From the NCBI GenBank assembly GCA_047495785.1, contig JBLDXI010000019.1, forward strand, positions 2,232,001 through 2,296,000: a DNA stretch of 64,000 nucleotides. The letters run 5' to 3'. Positions within the stretch are counted from its first letter, which is position 1; each line of letters begins with the position of its first letter. The stretch is from Lepidodermella squamata. Lineage: Eukaryota; Gastrotricha. A program made the translations under genes and the position numbers. The notes under the pieces are model-generated. The model was not told the DNA's origin. It searched no databases and was given only the letters and a program-made list of their open reading frames with translations. Below, in pieces: positions 42,140 through 53,572 of this stretch.

Positions 42140-43766
42140 TATTATTTCCAGGATTATCAAGACTTGGTGCTATATTTCTTGCCGATTTCTAAATCAATAA
42201 CATACTATTTTTAATTCTCTGTGGTCAGCAGTAAATTTCTGGCAAAAATTTAGCTGCCATAAATCATCCAAAAACATCTGCGCTAATTCCGGTAACTCCT
42301 TCACGCTACTCCTCTGATCCTATTTTGATCAACGAAATACACAGATTTTTTGGACACCCTCTTGCTTTTGAGTGCCACAATTTTCTATTATTTTCTTAGA
42401 ATGGTTTCTCAAAATATTTAATCAAAATTTATTTAAAATGAGTAAACAGAGGGGGGGTGTGATCGAAGCAAAAAATTTTATTATTCGTCTGAATTTATTA
42501 TAATTTACCCGAAATTTTATTAAATATTCGCTGTTTTCGGCCACAATTAATTTGAAAATTTACTTTGGGGCACATTTTGAATAAAAACCGAGCGAAATCA
42601 AATTGATTCTCTTGCTTTTCGCCAGATGACCTCATTCTTGACATTATTCTAATGAATTTAGCTAAAAATAGCTTGAAAACGACGAAAAATACCATAAATC
42701 AAATAAAATCTATGTCTTGCTCGAAGCAGGACTTAGATTTTATTAAAATATGCCCGTTTATCGCAAAATAAATCAAGTTTTTAGCTGAAATCTCTTGCGC
42801 AACAATGAAAATGCTGATTCATCGCGTATTCAGGGACTCGTTTTCGGCAGCACTGATGAGGACAGCATGTTTTGTCACTGTGAGGTACATGGACGCGAAT
42901 TTTGTTGCTTCTACAAGTGGCGCAATTTTTGGCCATATTTTAGTATTTTCGTACCCCGAAACACGCTTGCCTCAAACCCTAACCACGACCCTAACCTAAA
43001 ACTGACCATAAAATCAGGGCCTCATCATCGCGAAATCGCGTACATATCAGATTTATCGGCAGCCATTCTGCATTTAATATCAGGAATTATTCATGAATTT
43101 CCATATGAATAATCGAAATACATAGCTGTTTAGGTTGATTGCCCGCTGCCAATTTTCAAATCAGGCAAATTTCTGGAAAATTATGATGTTGGTGTTAGCC
43201 ATGTGCTTGCATTATTCTCCCTTCTTTCAACCCTCACGAATCAAAAGTTCAAAATATATCGAAGCTGAAGCTTTTCACGTATCATCCGGGCTGTAATATT
43301 GGTTTGAGTTAGTCAGAAGGTTTTGAATAGTTAATGGGACTCCATGTTAGATTGCGTGGCCAGTTAACTTTCTTAACTAAGATCTCAGATGAGTCTCTTG
43401 GCCGAGACGAAACGTATACGTCAGACTAGCCATATTGATTTATACTGTCAACAATATAAAGAGAGCCTGTATTAAACTGAGAGAATTAACGGTGCAACAC
43501 TTTCGGGTCTGACTAGTCCCGTTAGAAATAATCTCATTCCAAGAAAATCCGCTTCAGGCTGCATTAGCCAAATTTCACCGTAATTGTACGAAATAAGAGT
43601 TCAATTTGGATGTTCTCGTTTTGCCCATGTTGTAAGCAGGCGCAGACAAATCAGAGTGCGATAAAAGCCACAAAAAGCTTGAAAATCCGAATTACTGTGC
43701 ATGTGCTGACGAGACAATGTTATGCAACAATTGTCGCCATTGTTGCGAAACAAGGAAATGGGTGCG

Positions 43767-44697
43767 TTCCCATCTCCCCGAAATATTTTCCCCGAAAACG
43801 GATTAGCCGAAATAATTTCCCCGAAATTGCTGTGTGACCGAAAACACGTTTCCCCGAAAAGCAAGTTTCCCCGAAAACGCGCCTGAGCAAGCCAAAAACT
43901 CACTTCTTTGTGCAAAATGAACAAACAGGTTACACTTGGCCCGTGTTTACATTAATTTTCGATAAATGTTATTTACCCTGTTATTAGCTCAAATGATGGG
44001 TCCAAAGGTCACCCGCAAAACATGCGTCAAGTTAAAGCCTGTTTTGCGGAATTTCTAGAAAATCAAGGTGAGCTCAAAAATTAATGAAAAAATACAGGTA
44101 GCCGTGTGATACAAATATAGCATTCGTTTCAAAAATATAGATCGAGTAGATGTGCTCATGCAATATTTGTCTGATATAGCACGAGTAAAGAGTCTATATC
44201 TGAACGGAGCCGGCCGAGATTTACGAATCGGAATAAAAGTGAAAGAAATTTTTGAAAAAGATTAAAAATCAAGCTGCTGCGCATTTCTTCTTCAAAAACT
44301 TCAGTCAAAAACTTGCATAGTATCAAATCGTCGTTGGTGCGGCTAAAAGTCCTAAGTCCAAAACAATTTATTTCGAGATAAATCGAAAAAACAGCTTTAT
44401 TTCCAAAATTTTCAGTAAAAAATGTCAATGATGTCAAAAATAGGGGTAATCAAACCCGGCGGATCGAATGGCGCCGGCCATTTTTACCGGTGATGCACCG
44501 TTATTGCAAAATAAGGACATTCGCTGCAGATAGGACTTTTTGGTGGATTTTTTCATATTTTGTTCGTGTTTTTTTAAGGTTGAGTCCTTGCGAAAGCATT
44601 CATTTTTGGCGAAAGCAAACTGTTTCGGGTTAACTCTTTTCGGGGAAAATATTTCAGCTAATCCGTTTTCGGGGAAATTTTTTCGGGGGCACGGGAA
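43767..44697. mobile_element. Non-autonomous DNA element with ~60-bp inverted repeats
   Basis: The left arm (43767-43830) and right arm (44632-44697) are inverted copies containing TTTTCCCCGAAAACGGATTAGC and its complement, with about 85% identity by eye over 60 bp. Inside the left arm TTTCCCCGAAAA-type units repeat five times as direct repeats. The total of about 0.93 kb has no transposase. Superfamily and target duplication are unclear. Confidence 0.6.
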
Positions 44698-45016
44698 TAA
44701 ATCAGGAAATGCATGAATTTATTTATATAAAGTCATTTTCACCCGAAAACCCAATTTTATTTACTTTGATCACACTTTCGAAAATGTGAAATCAATTAAA
44801 AAATATCAGGTTAAACTAAAATGTACACATTTGCTTCGATCACATCCCCAAGGATCACTTTTTCGCAAAATTTCCTTGGAATAAATTGGTATAAATTAGT
44901 GGACCCCCACCTATTACCTAGTCCATGTTGACTGACTTGGATTGAGATTTCTCCAAATTTTTCATTTTTCAAGTTTCAATTTTTCATTCCTTTAGTGATT
45001 TACTTTTGACTAATGT

Positions 45017-45409
45017 ATGACTCAAGTCGATTCGCGCGTGCCAACTGACGAGTTGATAACCGAGGACGAATTTCGCTTCATCCACCAGCGATACGCCGAT
45101 ACCGCCTACCTGCAACACTTCCTCGCGCCCAGCAAACGCAGCGTCGACTCACCGTCATCGCTCAACTCCTACGACCGGGAAGTGCAACAAGTCTACCGAA
45201 CCCCGGACCACTTGATCAAGCAAAACGAAAATCTGAATTCATCCACCTTAAAACGCGCGGATAATAACACGTTGGTTGTGCACCCAGGTGGTAATTGCTG
45301 CTCACCGCCTCGACCACCTGTTGATTCTACGCTGCCGAATAATTCGTCTCCTCGAGTCAATTCAGCCCGGCAAAATCCCCCTGTTTCAAAGGCCTGTTCG
45401 TTGATGTGA
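45017..45409 (+). CDS. Unknown 130-aa protein with C-terminal CaaX-like box
   Basis: I do not recognise the family. The base composition and third-position bias look coding. Residues 1-50 are acidic/aromatic and probably folded (ITEDEFRFIHQRYADTAYLQ), whereas the rest is Ser/Asn/Pro-rich and likely disordered. The final four residues, CSLM, fit a CaaX prenylation box (Met at the end favours farnesylation), preceded by Val-Ser-Lys-Ala. TTCCTTTAG at 44987-44995 is an acceptor-like site 21 nt upstream. An ATG 4 nt upstream in another frame opens a 12-codon ORF. The stop is followed after only 4 nt by the kelch ORF, so both may be read from one mRNA. Confidence 0.6.
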   Translation: MTQVDSRVPTDELITEDEFRFIHQRYADTAYLQHFLAPSKRSVDSPSSLNSYDREVQQVYRTPDHLIKQNENLNSSTLKRADNNTLVVHPGGNCCSPPRPPVDSTLPNNSSPRVNSARQNPPVSKACSLM

Positions 45410-45413
45410 AAAA

Positions 45414-46504
45414 ATGGAAAATTTAAGTGATGAAATTGCCGAAAAATTAGCCTCAGCCCTAGTCGTGAATAAGGCTGATATTTCCGATGACGATGTTTCG
45501 CTGAGTGATCAATTTCAAGTTTTTGATCGTTCTAAAGAGCCGATAGCGAACAGGTGGTACATTCTACCAGTCTCGGGCCACACACCCCTCGCCCGGGTCG
45601 GCCATGCCGCAGTTTTTCTAGCCCCGAAAACGGTCGTCTCAGTCGGCGGCGCCAATCCAGACGGCACTTTTTCAGAGATTAACGTGTTGGATTTGGACAC
45701 TTTAAGGTGGGAGCTGATGATCCCGCCTGGGTTCAGGCCCCGCTATGAACACCTTGCATTCACCTCGCACTCGGATCCGGATAAAATCTACGTATTCGGC
45801 GGGGCGGATATGGTTGAGAATATGAATGACATTCAGGTGGTTGAAATTAGCCAAAAATCTGCAGTCACCGTGCAGGATATCAAGGGCACGCCGCCGGCGC
45901 CTAGGACCTACCGGGCGCAGTCCGCCTTGAATGACAAAATGTACGTATTCAGCGGCGGGAAGCAAGCGGCTGACCCCATTTCGGACAAGCAAATTCGTGT
46001 TTTCGACTTGCCATCGAAAACTTGGTCGACAATAGACGCGAAGGGCCAGGCGCCTAAATCGCGCCAGGGTCACTCGTGCGTGGCTTTGAGTCACGAAAAT
46101 CGAAATTATCTAATCATCCACGCCGGCATGGCTGGTAGTTCCATTTACGACGACCTACACATTCTTGATCTGGACTCAAATAATTGGTCTGGCGAGGTTA
46201 AATTCAGCAAATCCAAGCCGAGACCCAGTGCTAGGGCCGGTCATGTTGCCCTGCCGTATAAAGACGGGAAAATGGTGATTTTCGGCGGGTTAGGCCGCGA
46301 TAACGTTGTTTCAAATGATTTGTGGTTATTTGGCGTCGGCGATAAATCGTGGCGGGAAATCAAGGCGGAAGCGATTCTGCGGCTTGTATAATCACAGGGC
46401 TAAATAACTCGAAATTTGGCGATTATCTGCTGATAACAGGTGGCATGAATACGGAGGGCGATGTTTTCAGCGATTGTTTCTTATTCCGGCTCGACATGGC
46501 TTGA
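45414..46504 (+). CDS. RABEPK: Kelch-repeat protein, Rab9 effector (RABEPK)-like, 3' end frameshifted
   Basis: The open frame 45414-46391 encodes 325 residues. After a 45-residue acidic lead come kelch blades with the pattern RVGHAAVFL..VSVGGANPDGTF, RYEHLAFTSHSDPDKIYVFG, RTYRAQSALNDKMYVFSGGK, RQGHSCVAL..YLIIHAGM, and RAGHVALPYKDGKMVIFGGL..SNDLWLF, the number and order of RABEPK, which acts in endosome-to-Golgi transport with Rab9. After the stop the expected next blade is still readable in two other frames: GLYNHRAK (46381-46404) and then KFGDYLLITGGMNTEGD to a stop at 46504. So either two small indels broke the gene, or the assembly has errors. No intron of acceptable length explains it. 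Confidence 0.8.
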
Positions 46505-47136
46505 TTTTGCGGCTCAGTTTTTTCTATTGTTTAGTCATCTTGCCAATATTAATTGTGATAAAAACACGTGGTTTTCTGCGCACAGTCTTGTGATAAAATC
46601 AAGAGAAAATATTGATATACTACAAATATCGGCTCTTAAGCCTTGATATACCCAATCAACTCTTTTTGCGTTTCTCGTTTATGATTGTTATGGACACTCG
46701 TATAATCCTCGAATACATTTTTGGCTGAGAAGAATTGAATAAAATCGCTTTTTGTATTTTGCTGACTATTTTCGTGGGTAAATTCTTGCACTGATTTTTA
46801 GCTGCAAATGTTTTTTACTGCGATGCTGGTTCCTGATGTCACGTGAGTTTTCGACCGAATCAATACAAGAGCGTGATAAAGAATTATTTACCAAACCTAT
46901 TGAGACTCGTCGAAGAAAAAACGCCGAAGAAAATATATGAGTGATGAGAGACATACCTATATCAGATTTCAGCTACAGTTAATTGGCTCAGACAAATTAT
47001 TGTTTAGCCCCTTTATAGAGATATCGCCTTATTTTATTCGAATTTTGCTGGTACCGTTAACTGGGATGACTTTCGCGTTTGGGGGTCACTTTGCCATGCT
47101 AAAATGGGGTGGCTTCGGCATAATAACCTAATAGGC
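46505..47136. other. Spacer between the kelch gene and the CCDC174 duplicate
   Basis: AT-rich, with no supported coding exon, RNA gene or repeat structure. Confidence 0.4.
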
Positions 47137-48870
47137 GAAAGCTCATCAACAAAGACATATGGGACAGAGGGAAAAATCGTGAGAAAAGTTCAGAAAAACA
47201 AATCTTTTTTTTATTATTGTGTTAGTTCCAAGCTCCAGTTCCAGCTCTAGTGCTTAGAATCGAGTTGTTGAAGATTGCTGATGGCTGATGTTGAAGATTT
47301 TGGTTTTTTTGTTCCGTTCATGTGCGTTTACAATATAAATGAAAAAATATTGAAAATTTCGACTTTATATTCCGGCATTTCACTACACTTATCAGTTAAA
47401 CTTGGACTCGAATTCAACATTATTTCCGGATTTTTCAGGTCACAGTTTAGGATAAAATAAGACATTTGTCTGATGAAAAAGTCGCACCCGAAAATTATCC
47501 CAGTGTCTGAGTTACACTTTCTATTTTTGTTTTATTTAAACTCAGCTATAGTTAGTTGAAGCGCGTGCATGATATTTATAATTTCCTTTCGCTACCCCTC
47601 AAAATAACGTTTGATTTCTTCGCTGGGAAACGATGGCAAAGGAAGAGCTCAATTCCGATGACTACACCTACGATTACGGTCATGGCGACGAAGATACGGG
47701 TGATTTCGAAGCTGAAAAACCCGTCTACCCGGTTCACTACTCGCAATTAGCTTCAAATGGTACATTGAGTTCAATAAAACAGGTTATTTACCTTTGCGTG
47801 TGTGTAAACAATTTTGCCCGGTATAATACTGTCGTGATCACGTTGGCTCTTATGCTTGTATACTAATAGACGAGCACGACTTTTACCCAGAAAAACAATT
47901 CCTATTTATTGTGAAAATTTCTTCGTGCGCGTTGATCATCACAACTAAAAATTTGTCGAGTACAGGAATAAGATAACTCGGCTGTATATTTCATTTTATT
48001 ATTATTATTTTCATGGAAACTCGTCCTCATGGCGTCGGCTATTTCACTTTCTCAGCTGACGTAACTGAACGCAGCAGCTAAACAAATTGGACGAACAGGT
48101 ATATATGAAAAAGAGAAAGAAAAAAGCCGAATAATCAAGATTATACTTATGCCACAAAAAACCCAAGTCTCGACTGATTAATGCAAGTGATTGCGTGTTT
48201 TTTCTGCTTAATAGACCGCGGATCAACGGCGTAGAGCCGCCGGGGTGAAAGCGTCACGTGAGGCTCTTAAACAAGCTAGAAAGGCGTAAAAAAACAGCTA
48301 CCTGAGACTAGCGAGAATCCTGGGCCAAACGAAGAGGGAAAAGTCGAAATTGAAGACCCTGAAATCTCGAAAACTATCGCGAAAGACACCCGAAAACTCA
48401 TCAACAAAGAGACTGGGACGAGGGAAAAATCGTGAGAAAAATCGACGAAAAATATAATTTTAATTTTTGTTTCAGTTCCAAGTTCTAGTTCCAGCTCTAG
48501 CGCTTGGAATCGTGTTGTGTTGAGGAAAGGCGAGGCGAGCGCCCGACCGAGTTTGCACCGCTGACATCGTATAAACGGCCAACGTCATCAAGTGGCGGCA
48601 AAAAATGAGCCACAGGTACGCAATTTATTTTCGCCCAATTTTAGGTGACCATTTTTTATTGCTGTAATTGCAGGATTTTTTTCGTGTTGCGTTCAAGTGC
48701 GTTTTTCACGACTGTACACGTGTCACGAAGGAAAGCGCGCAACGACTGCTGATAAATAAAAATGTCCTGAGCCAGATAAAAATAAACAATTTCATCTTTT
48801 TCTATATTCTTATAATAATTATTGAAGCGAATAAAGAACATCTGCTGGTTTTTGACCCTCATATGAATCA
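47137..48870 (+). pseudogene. Duplicated, broken 3' half of CCDC174
   Basis: This block repeats CCDC174 with its introns, so it arose at DNA level. Bases 47137-47280 match the end of exon 9 to exon 10 (22617-22760). Then 47560-48870 match intron 6 through exon 10 and the 3' region (about 21760-23060). The copy of exon 7 lost its acceptor (deletion of TAGACAACG), exon 8 reads SADVTERSS and then a stop, and exon 9 has a deletion after KQARKA followed by a stop. The head-to-tail order (an end fragment followed by a new start) suggests a former tandem array that was moved about 25 kb from the parent gene. Confidence 0.88.
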
Positions 48871-48904
48871 CGGCAATTATTTATTTTCGGTTTTTTCCCA
48901 CTGA

Positions 48905-51596
48905 TAAGGCCTGGTAGCAGAATCCTTGAAAAAGTGAATCGCGCGCAAAGGTCACATGATAAAAAGTTTCGCCTTATCGATTTCCGTGCGGCTTGTTATC
49001 CAGGCTATTGATAAGAAACCCTGCCAAATGTTTACTTTTAACTGATAAGCCCTTCTGGTGTGGTTGACTCGAGCCAAGTGTGCGAAAAAAACCAGAAGTT
49101 GAAATGAAAAAAATATTCTAATTTATACCTGTAGGCAGTAATAAAAACAGCTTATCAAAGGCTATATAGAAAAAACGCGCAGGCTTTTGCGTGTTGAGTT
49201 CGCCTCAGCAGCAGAATCTCGCACCTTGTTTTCTATCCGGCTCATGTGAATTTTCACTGTGTGCCGTGTAGGCGTTCGCACACTAATTAACACCATCAAG
49301 TCAGTAAATAAAAAAAATGGCGAACTCCCTGGATACTCACTCCCTCTCTCTCGCTCAGCAGCAGCAGCAGCAGCAGCGAACTTTGTGACCTCGCAATGAA
49401 GAAAAAAGCGGAAAAATTACATAGTTTTCATTTTTTTATTAAATATTTTTTTGTCCAAATGTGTAAGTCCAGAAATATACAGAATAATATGCTTATTATA
49501 TAGCAATGAATACGAATATGAATATGAATGATAATAATTATTATATAACAGCGTGCTGGCCCATTGCGTCCACAATATTTTAATATAATTATAATAATAT
49601 TTTACGCATAAGTATATTCGCAATGTCTCATCAGTTCATTACAACTGTGTGCAGCTCAGCAAGAAAAAACGTGTGAATTTTTTTCATCATCATCTCAAAC
49701 GTGCGTTGAACGTTTTTTTCAGCTGTACATTATACAATCGCCTGATCATCAAAATAACATTTTTCATATGACGAGACACACAGAGCGAGCGAGCGAGAGA
49801 AGAAAGAGACGCGAGGCCAAGGCAGATTTTTCATCTTCAAAAATGCTAATGCGAGACTTCAAGTCCCAAATTCATAGCGAAAGAGGTCACGACACGATTT
49901 TTTTTCATCAATTTCGGTGCACAAATTAACAGAATCATCATGAAGTTTGTTGCCATTCCGAATAGTTTTTTTTTGATAATTTATCATCAACTTCATTCGA
50001 TTGCGCTGGAGAGAGACAGCAAAAAAAGAAACACGAAAAAACCATAAACTCAAAAAATCATCATCATCGCCATCATCAGCCAACAAATTTTATCCATTAA
50101 TTTTGCTGTTAATTCAGGTATAATAATAATAATAAGAATAATAATAATAATAGCGTTGAAAAACTAGAGGAATTTTGGACACTTTTGGTCGCCGACACGC
50201 AGGAAAGAAATGAGGGCAGGACACGCCGAGGAGTTTTTGCACATTCGCAACAATTTTATGCTCCGCACATACATACACTTTTATGGCTTTTCTTATACGA
50301 AGCTATAAAAACAGAATAACCGCCCTAATACGGTCAGTTATTATAGTACGCTTGTATGTTTGTACCTAACTATAAGCATTATTTCCATCGTTCTATATTC
50401 CTTGCCGTGGCGGTGGAGCTGTCAAGACTTGGGACTACAACAGCAGCTGGCTGCAATAAATTGAAGAGCCGTTTCACACACTTATAATATACGCAGGTAT
50501 GCACATACACATACACACCGGCCTGCTCATCTCTCTCTTATAAGGCGAAAAGATGTTATAACAGCGCGGAGAGACGAGATCCACCACATTTCCTACGCGT
50601 GTAGTTTTTTCCCTTAAGTAATACACATTGATTTGCGTTGTAATCTATTTTCAGGTGCTTGCCAAGACACGAGCGAGCGAGCGAGAGGAGGCGGCGGGAG
50701 AGAGAGACAGAGAAAGAAATTGTGAAAGACAACCAGCGAATTGTATCATTTTTCACTTTTTCGAAATCCAAAGCAAGCGGAAAATATTCATTCGAAGCGA
50801 GTTGCCCTCATTTCATCCGAACATTCGTTAATCATTACAAACATACTGGCAAATAGTTAGGATATTTTTTTATAAAAGAGAAAGGGCTCACAGTTTTAAT
50901 GAACGATGAAAAAAGGCTAAGAAAAAACGAATTTTTGTGATCCAAAAAAAACAAAGAAAACACAAAGAACTTTGTACACGTATATTTTATTTTTTTGTAA
51001 ATATATTTATTTATCGATATATGATTTTTCAGATTATATCTACACAAAAATCACGATTTTTGCCGACGAAATATTGTTGCTGTTGTAGAAGAAAAAGAAG
51101 AACATGAAGTGGATTTGCAGGTTTTTGTTTCACAAAAAAACCGGTAGTTGTATTAAAGCAGTAGTTTTTTCACGGAAACTCGTCGCGCGAGGAGGCAAAC
51201 AACAATCAAAAAGAAGGGAAATATATATATTTTTTTTCGATAACATTAATAATAATGATAATAGCAGCACAGGAATGACGCGTTATTATAAGGTGGATCA
51301 TTATTTGCAATACAAGTGCTTGTCTCAATCAGATCAACAAGGTGATTTTTCATGTTTCATCATCATTTTCTCTACCGGGAAAATTTGCTGAGAAAGAAAG
51401 AACCTTAATAAGTATAAATGATGTGGTTTTTTTTACCGTAACAAGAATAAACGATTTTTTAATATGAACATTAACCGTGACGAGTGCGAAATTGGTGCGA
51501 TTTTTTGAATATTTTTTTCTTCCTGCTTGCATTCAAATCCGAAGAGCCTATAGTCATAATTGTGCTGCCGCGATTAGAAACACTTGATTTTGCTTT
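48905..51596. other. Non-coding block with simple repeats, downstream of TENT5
   Basis: No gene recognised. It holds (CAG)n at about 49357-49377, GAGC-rich runs (GAGCGAGCGAGCGAGAG) at 49786 and 50670, (AAT)n at 50125-50155 and many poly-A/T runs. Since TENT5 ends at 51597 on the minus strand, part may be its 3'UTR. (CT)n and GAGA-type tracts could also be regulatory. Confidence 0.4.
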
Positions 51597-53572
51597 TCAT
51601 GTAGAAGCAGTTTCGCTTTCGACTAATGCCAAGTTTCGAATTTTCGAAACGACTGGATCCGTATTTTCCTCTTCGTCGTTAGGGTTAGACGCGCCAATAA
51701 CACAGGCGTTGATAATTTCACCGTTGAGTTCGTCGACCGCGAGTTCTTCATCGTCGTCGTATTCAATGGAAGAAGCGTTCGGAATGATTGAACCCGTCGC
51801 CGAGCACGGCGTGATCGAGCCGGTCGTCGGGCTCGGCGTGGCGCGCGTCCCGAAGCCGTTACTGCCCAGGCTTGAGGAGGCGCACGACGACGCCGACGAC
51901 GAGTGCGAGTGCGAAGACGGAGATGACATGGCGTAGGGCTGACCGCCGGCGGCTATCACAACGAGCGAGTTCGGCGGGTACAGGCGGCTTGGCGAGATCC
52001 ACACGGGCACGCAGCACACGGCGCCCGGTACTGCATTCTCACCCATCTAAAAATCAGAAAGAACACAATTTATAAAATCTGCCTTAAAATAATTTTCCGA
52101 GATATTTTTCGTCTGTTAAGTTGAATAATTACCGAATTTCTATACAAGAAACCCACCTCAGGAGAATACTGGCCGAGGCACTGCTGGCATCGACACTGCA
52201 AGAACGCAGCATGAGGTGGGCAGTAAAAAATATTGTTGGGACGTTGAGCTGGCTGGTTGTTATGTTGATTATGGTGCTGTTGCTGCTGGCTGTTGTAGGC
52301 CCTTGGCGGCTGGTTGCCGTTGTAGTGAGACTTTTTGTTGTAGCCGCCCTGGTTATGATGATGCGACTGCGTAGGCCGGCCGTTATTCGAATGCAGAAGC
52401 ATCGGAATGGACGATGTTGATGACGAAGGCGAGTCACGATGGCACGGGGAGCCGCCTTGTTGTTGTTGCTGCTGCTGCTGATGGTGGTGTTGCTGCTGCG
52501 CGTAGTAGTACGCTGCTAGTTGCGGCGGAATCGGAACGTAAGTTGGAATGAACGCCTCGCGCCAGCGCAGCTCGTAGTGAGCCAACCGCGCGATGACATC
52601 GAGCGCATACTGCCGCTCCTGATTCATGAGGCAGACTGCGGAGCGGTCGATGATCTGTTCGAGCAGTTTCAGGTAGTCGTATTTGCGCGGGTCCGTCGGC
52701 GCGAAGTGGTTCTGAAGGTAGCCGGAGATTTGACGCGCCTGCTCGGGCACGTCCATGAAGTCGATGAAGAACCGGGTGCACATGTATTGCTCCTTTTTGC
52801 CGAAGTTCTGCGCATCGGCCGGCCGGTACCCTTTCACTAGCAGATCACAGTACCGCAGCAGTCCGCCGCCTCGAATGTTTTCGGGTGAGCATGTCGCAAT
52901 CAACTTATTTTTCAAATGACTATACGCTTCACTGAAGCTTCCGTAAACACTCTCCGCGACGATTGTCGGGAAGAAGTGCTCACTGATGGGCCTTGATGAT
53001 ATTGAATAGAAGGTCAGCAGAGGATCGAGCATTATTTGAAAAGAATCAACAGAGAACTGATATTCTCGCACCATTTGACAGACGAATTTGAGCTCAACAT
53101 TGTTAGGGCGCAGGCCGAGGGAGATTAAACTCCACCGGTCCCGGTCATTCCAGATCTTGATCATTTTATCAACATAAGCACCAGCCAGATTGTTTTCGTT
53201 AACACGAGCAGGATCAGTGTCGAGGGGTAGAAATTCTCGAAGGCATTCAAGAACAGCTATCCGAATAATTTCAAACTCAGCCTCGCCGGCAATGCTGAGC
53301 TTGTAGATGATATCGAGGTCATTGAATGTAGGTACAGTATCTTCGCCAAGAATGTAACTCGCCGCCCCGCCGTTCAACCGAATTTCCTCGATATGAATGC
53401 CATACTTGCAAATGCGGTCTCGTAGCATGACGATGAAATGCCGCAAGGAGAACTCCAACGTCGTAGGAAGGAGCGCCTTGTTCCGGCTGTGAATGAATCT
53501 CCGATCTCCAATGACTGCATCAAGCTTCTCCACCTGGGTGAAAGACAACGTCTGAAAGCGGTTATTAGCCAT
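51597..53572 (-). CDS. TENT5: Terminal nucleotidyltransferase 5 (FAM46), non-canonical poly(A) polymerase
   Basis: Two exons (53572-52157 and 52046-51597) give 621 residues, longer than vertebrate TENT5 (about 390-440). TENT5 proteins add poly(A) to mRNAs, often those of secreted proteins. The nucleotidyltransferase core has the helical turn LNGGAASYIL and the catalytic Asp pair NDLDIIYKL, then DRWSLISLGL, NVELKFVCQMVREYQFSVDS, PTIVAESVYGSFSEAY, IRGGGLLRYCDLLVKGYRPA, CTRFFIDFMD and CLMNQERQYALDVIARLA. After residue ~350 the protein continues with a long polyQ/His/Asn region and a Cys-rich CRCQQCLGQYSPE block, then a Ser/Gly-rich tail. These extensions are unusual. TTCTTTTAG ends 16 nt before the ATG. 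Confidence 0.93.

Larger units (their letters stand above)
41438..45016. other. Gene-free 3.6-kb block
   Basis: No conserved coding exon is recognised. It contains two inverted-repeat elements listed separately (41779-42139 and 43767-44697). An open frame of 105 codons at 42795-43112 has no recognisable motif and overlaps a second frame, so it is not called. The rest is AT-rich with short poly-A and poly-T runs. Confidence 0.5.

Noticed and set aside
42795-43112. 105-codon open frame on the plus strand
   Set aside because: No motif or family resemblance, low coding bias, and it overlaps another open frame in AT-rich spacer.
49340-49380. (CAG)n tract as a polyglutamine coding exon
   Set aside because: No open frame of useful length around it; treated as a non-coding microsatellite.
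51484-51936. 150-codon plus-strand frame
   Set aside because: Antisense shadow of TENT5 exon 2, created by its Ser/Asp-rich composition.
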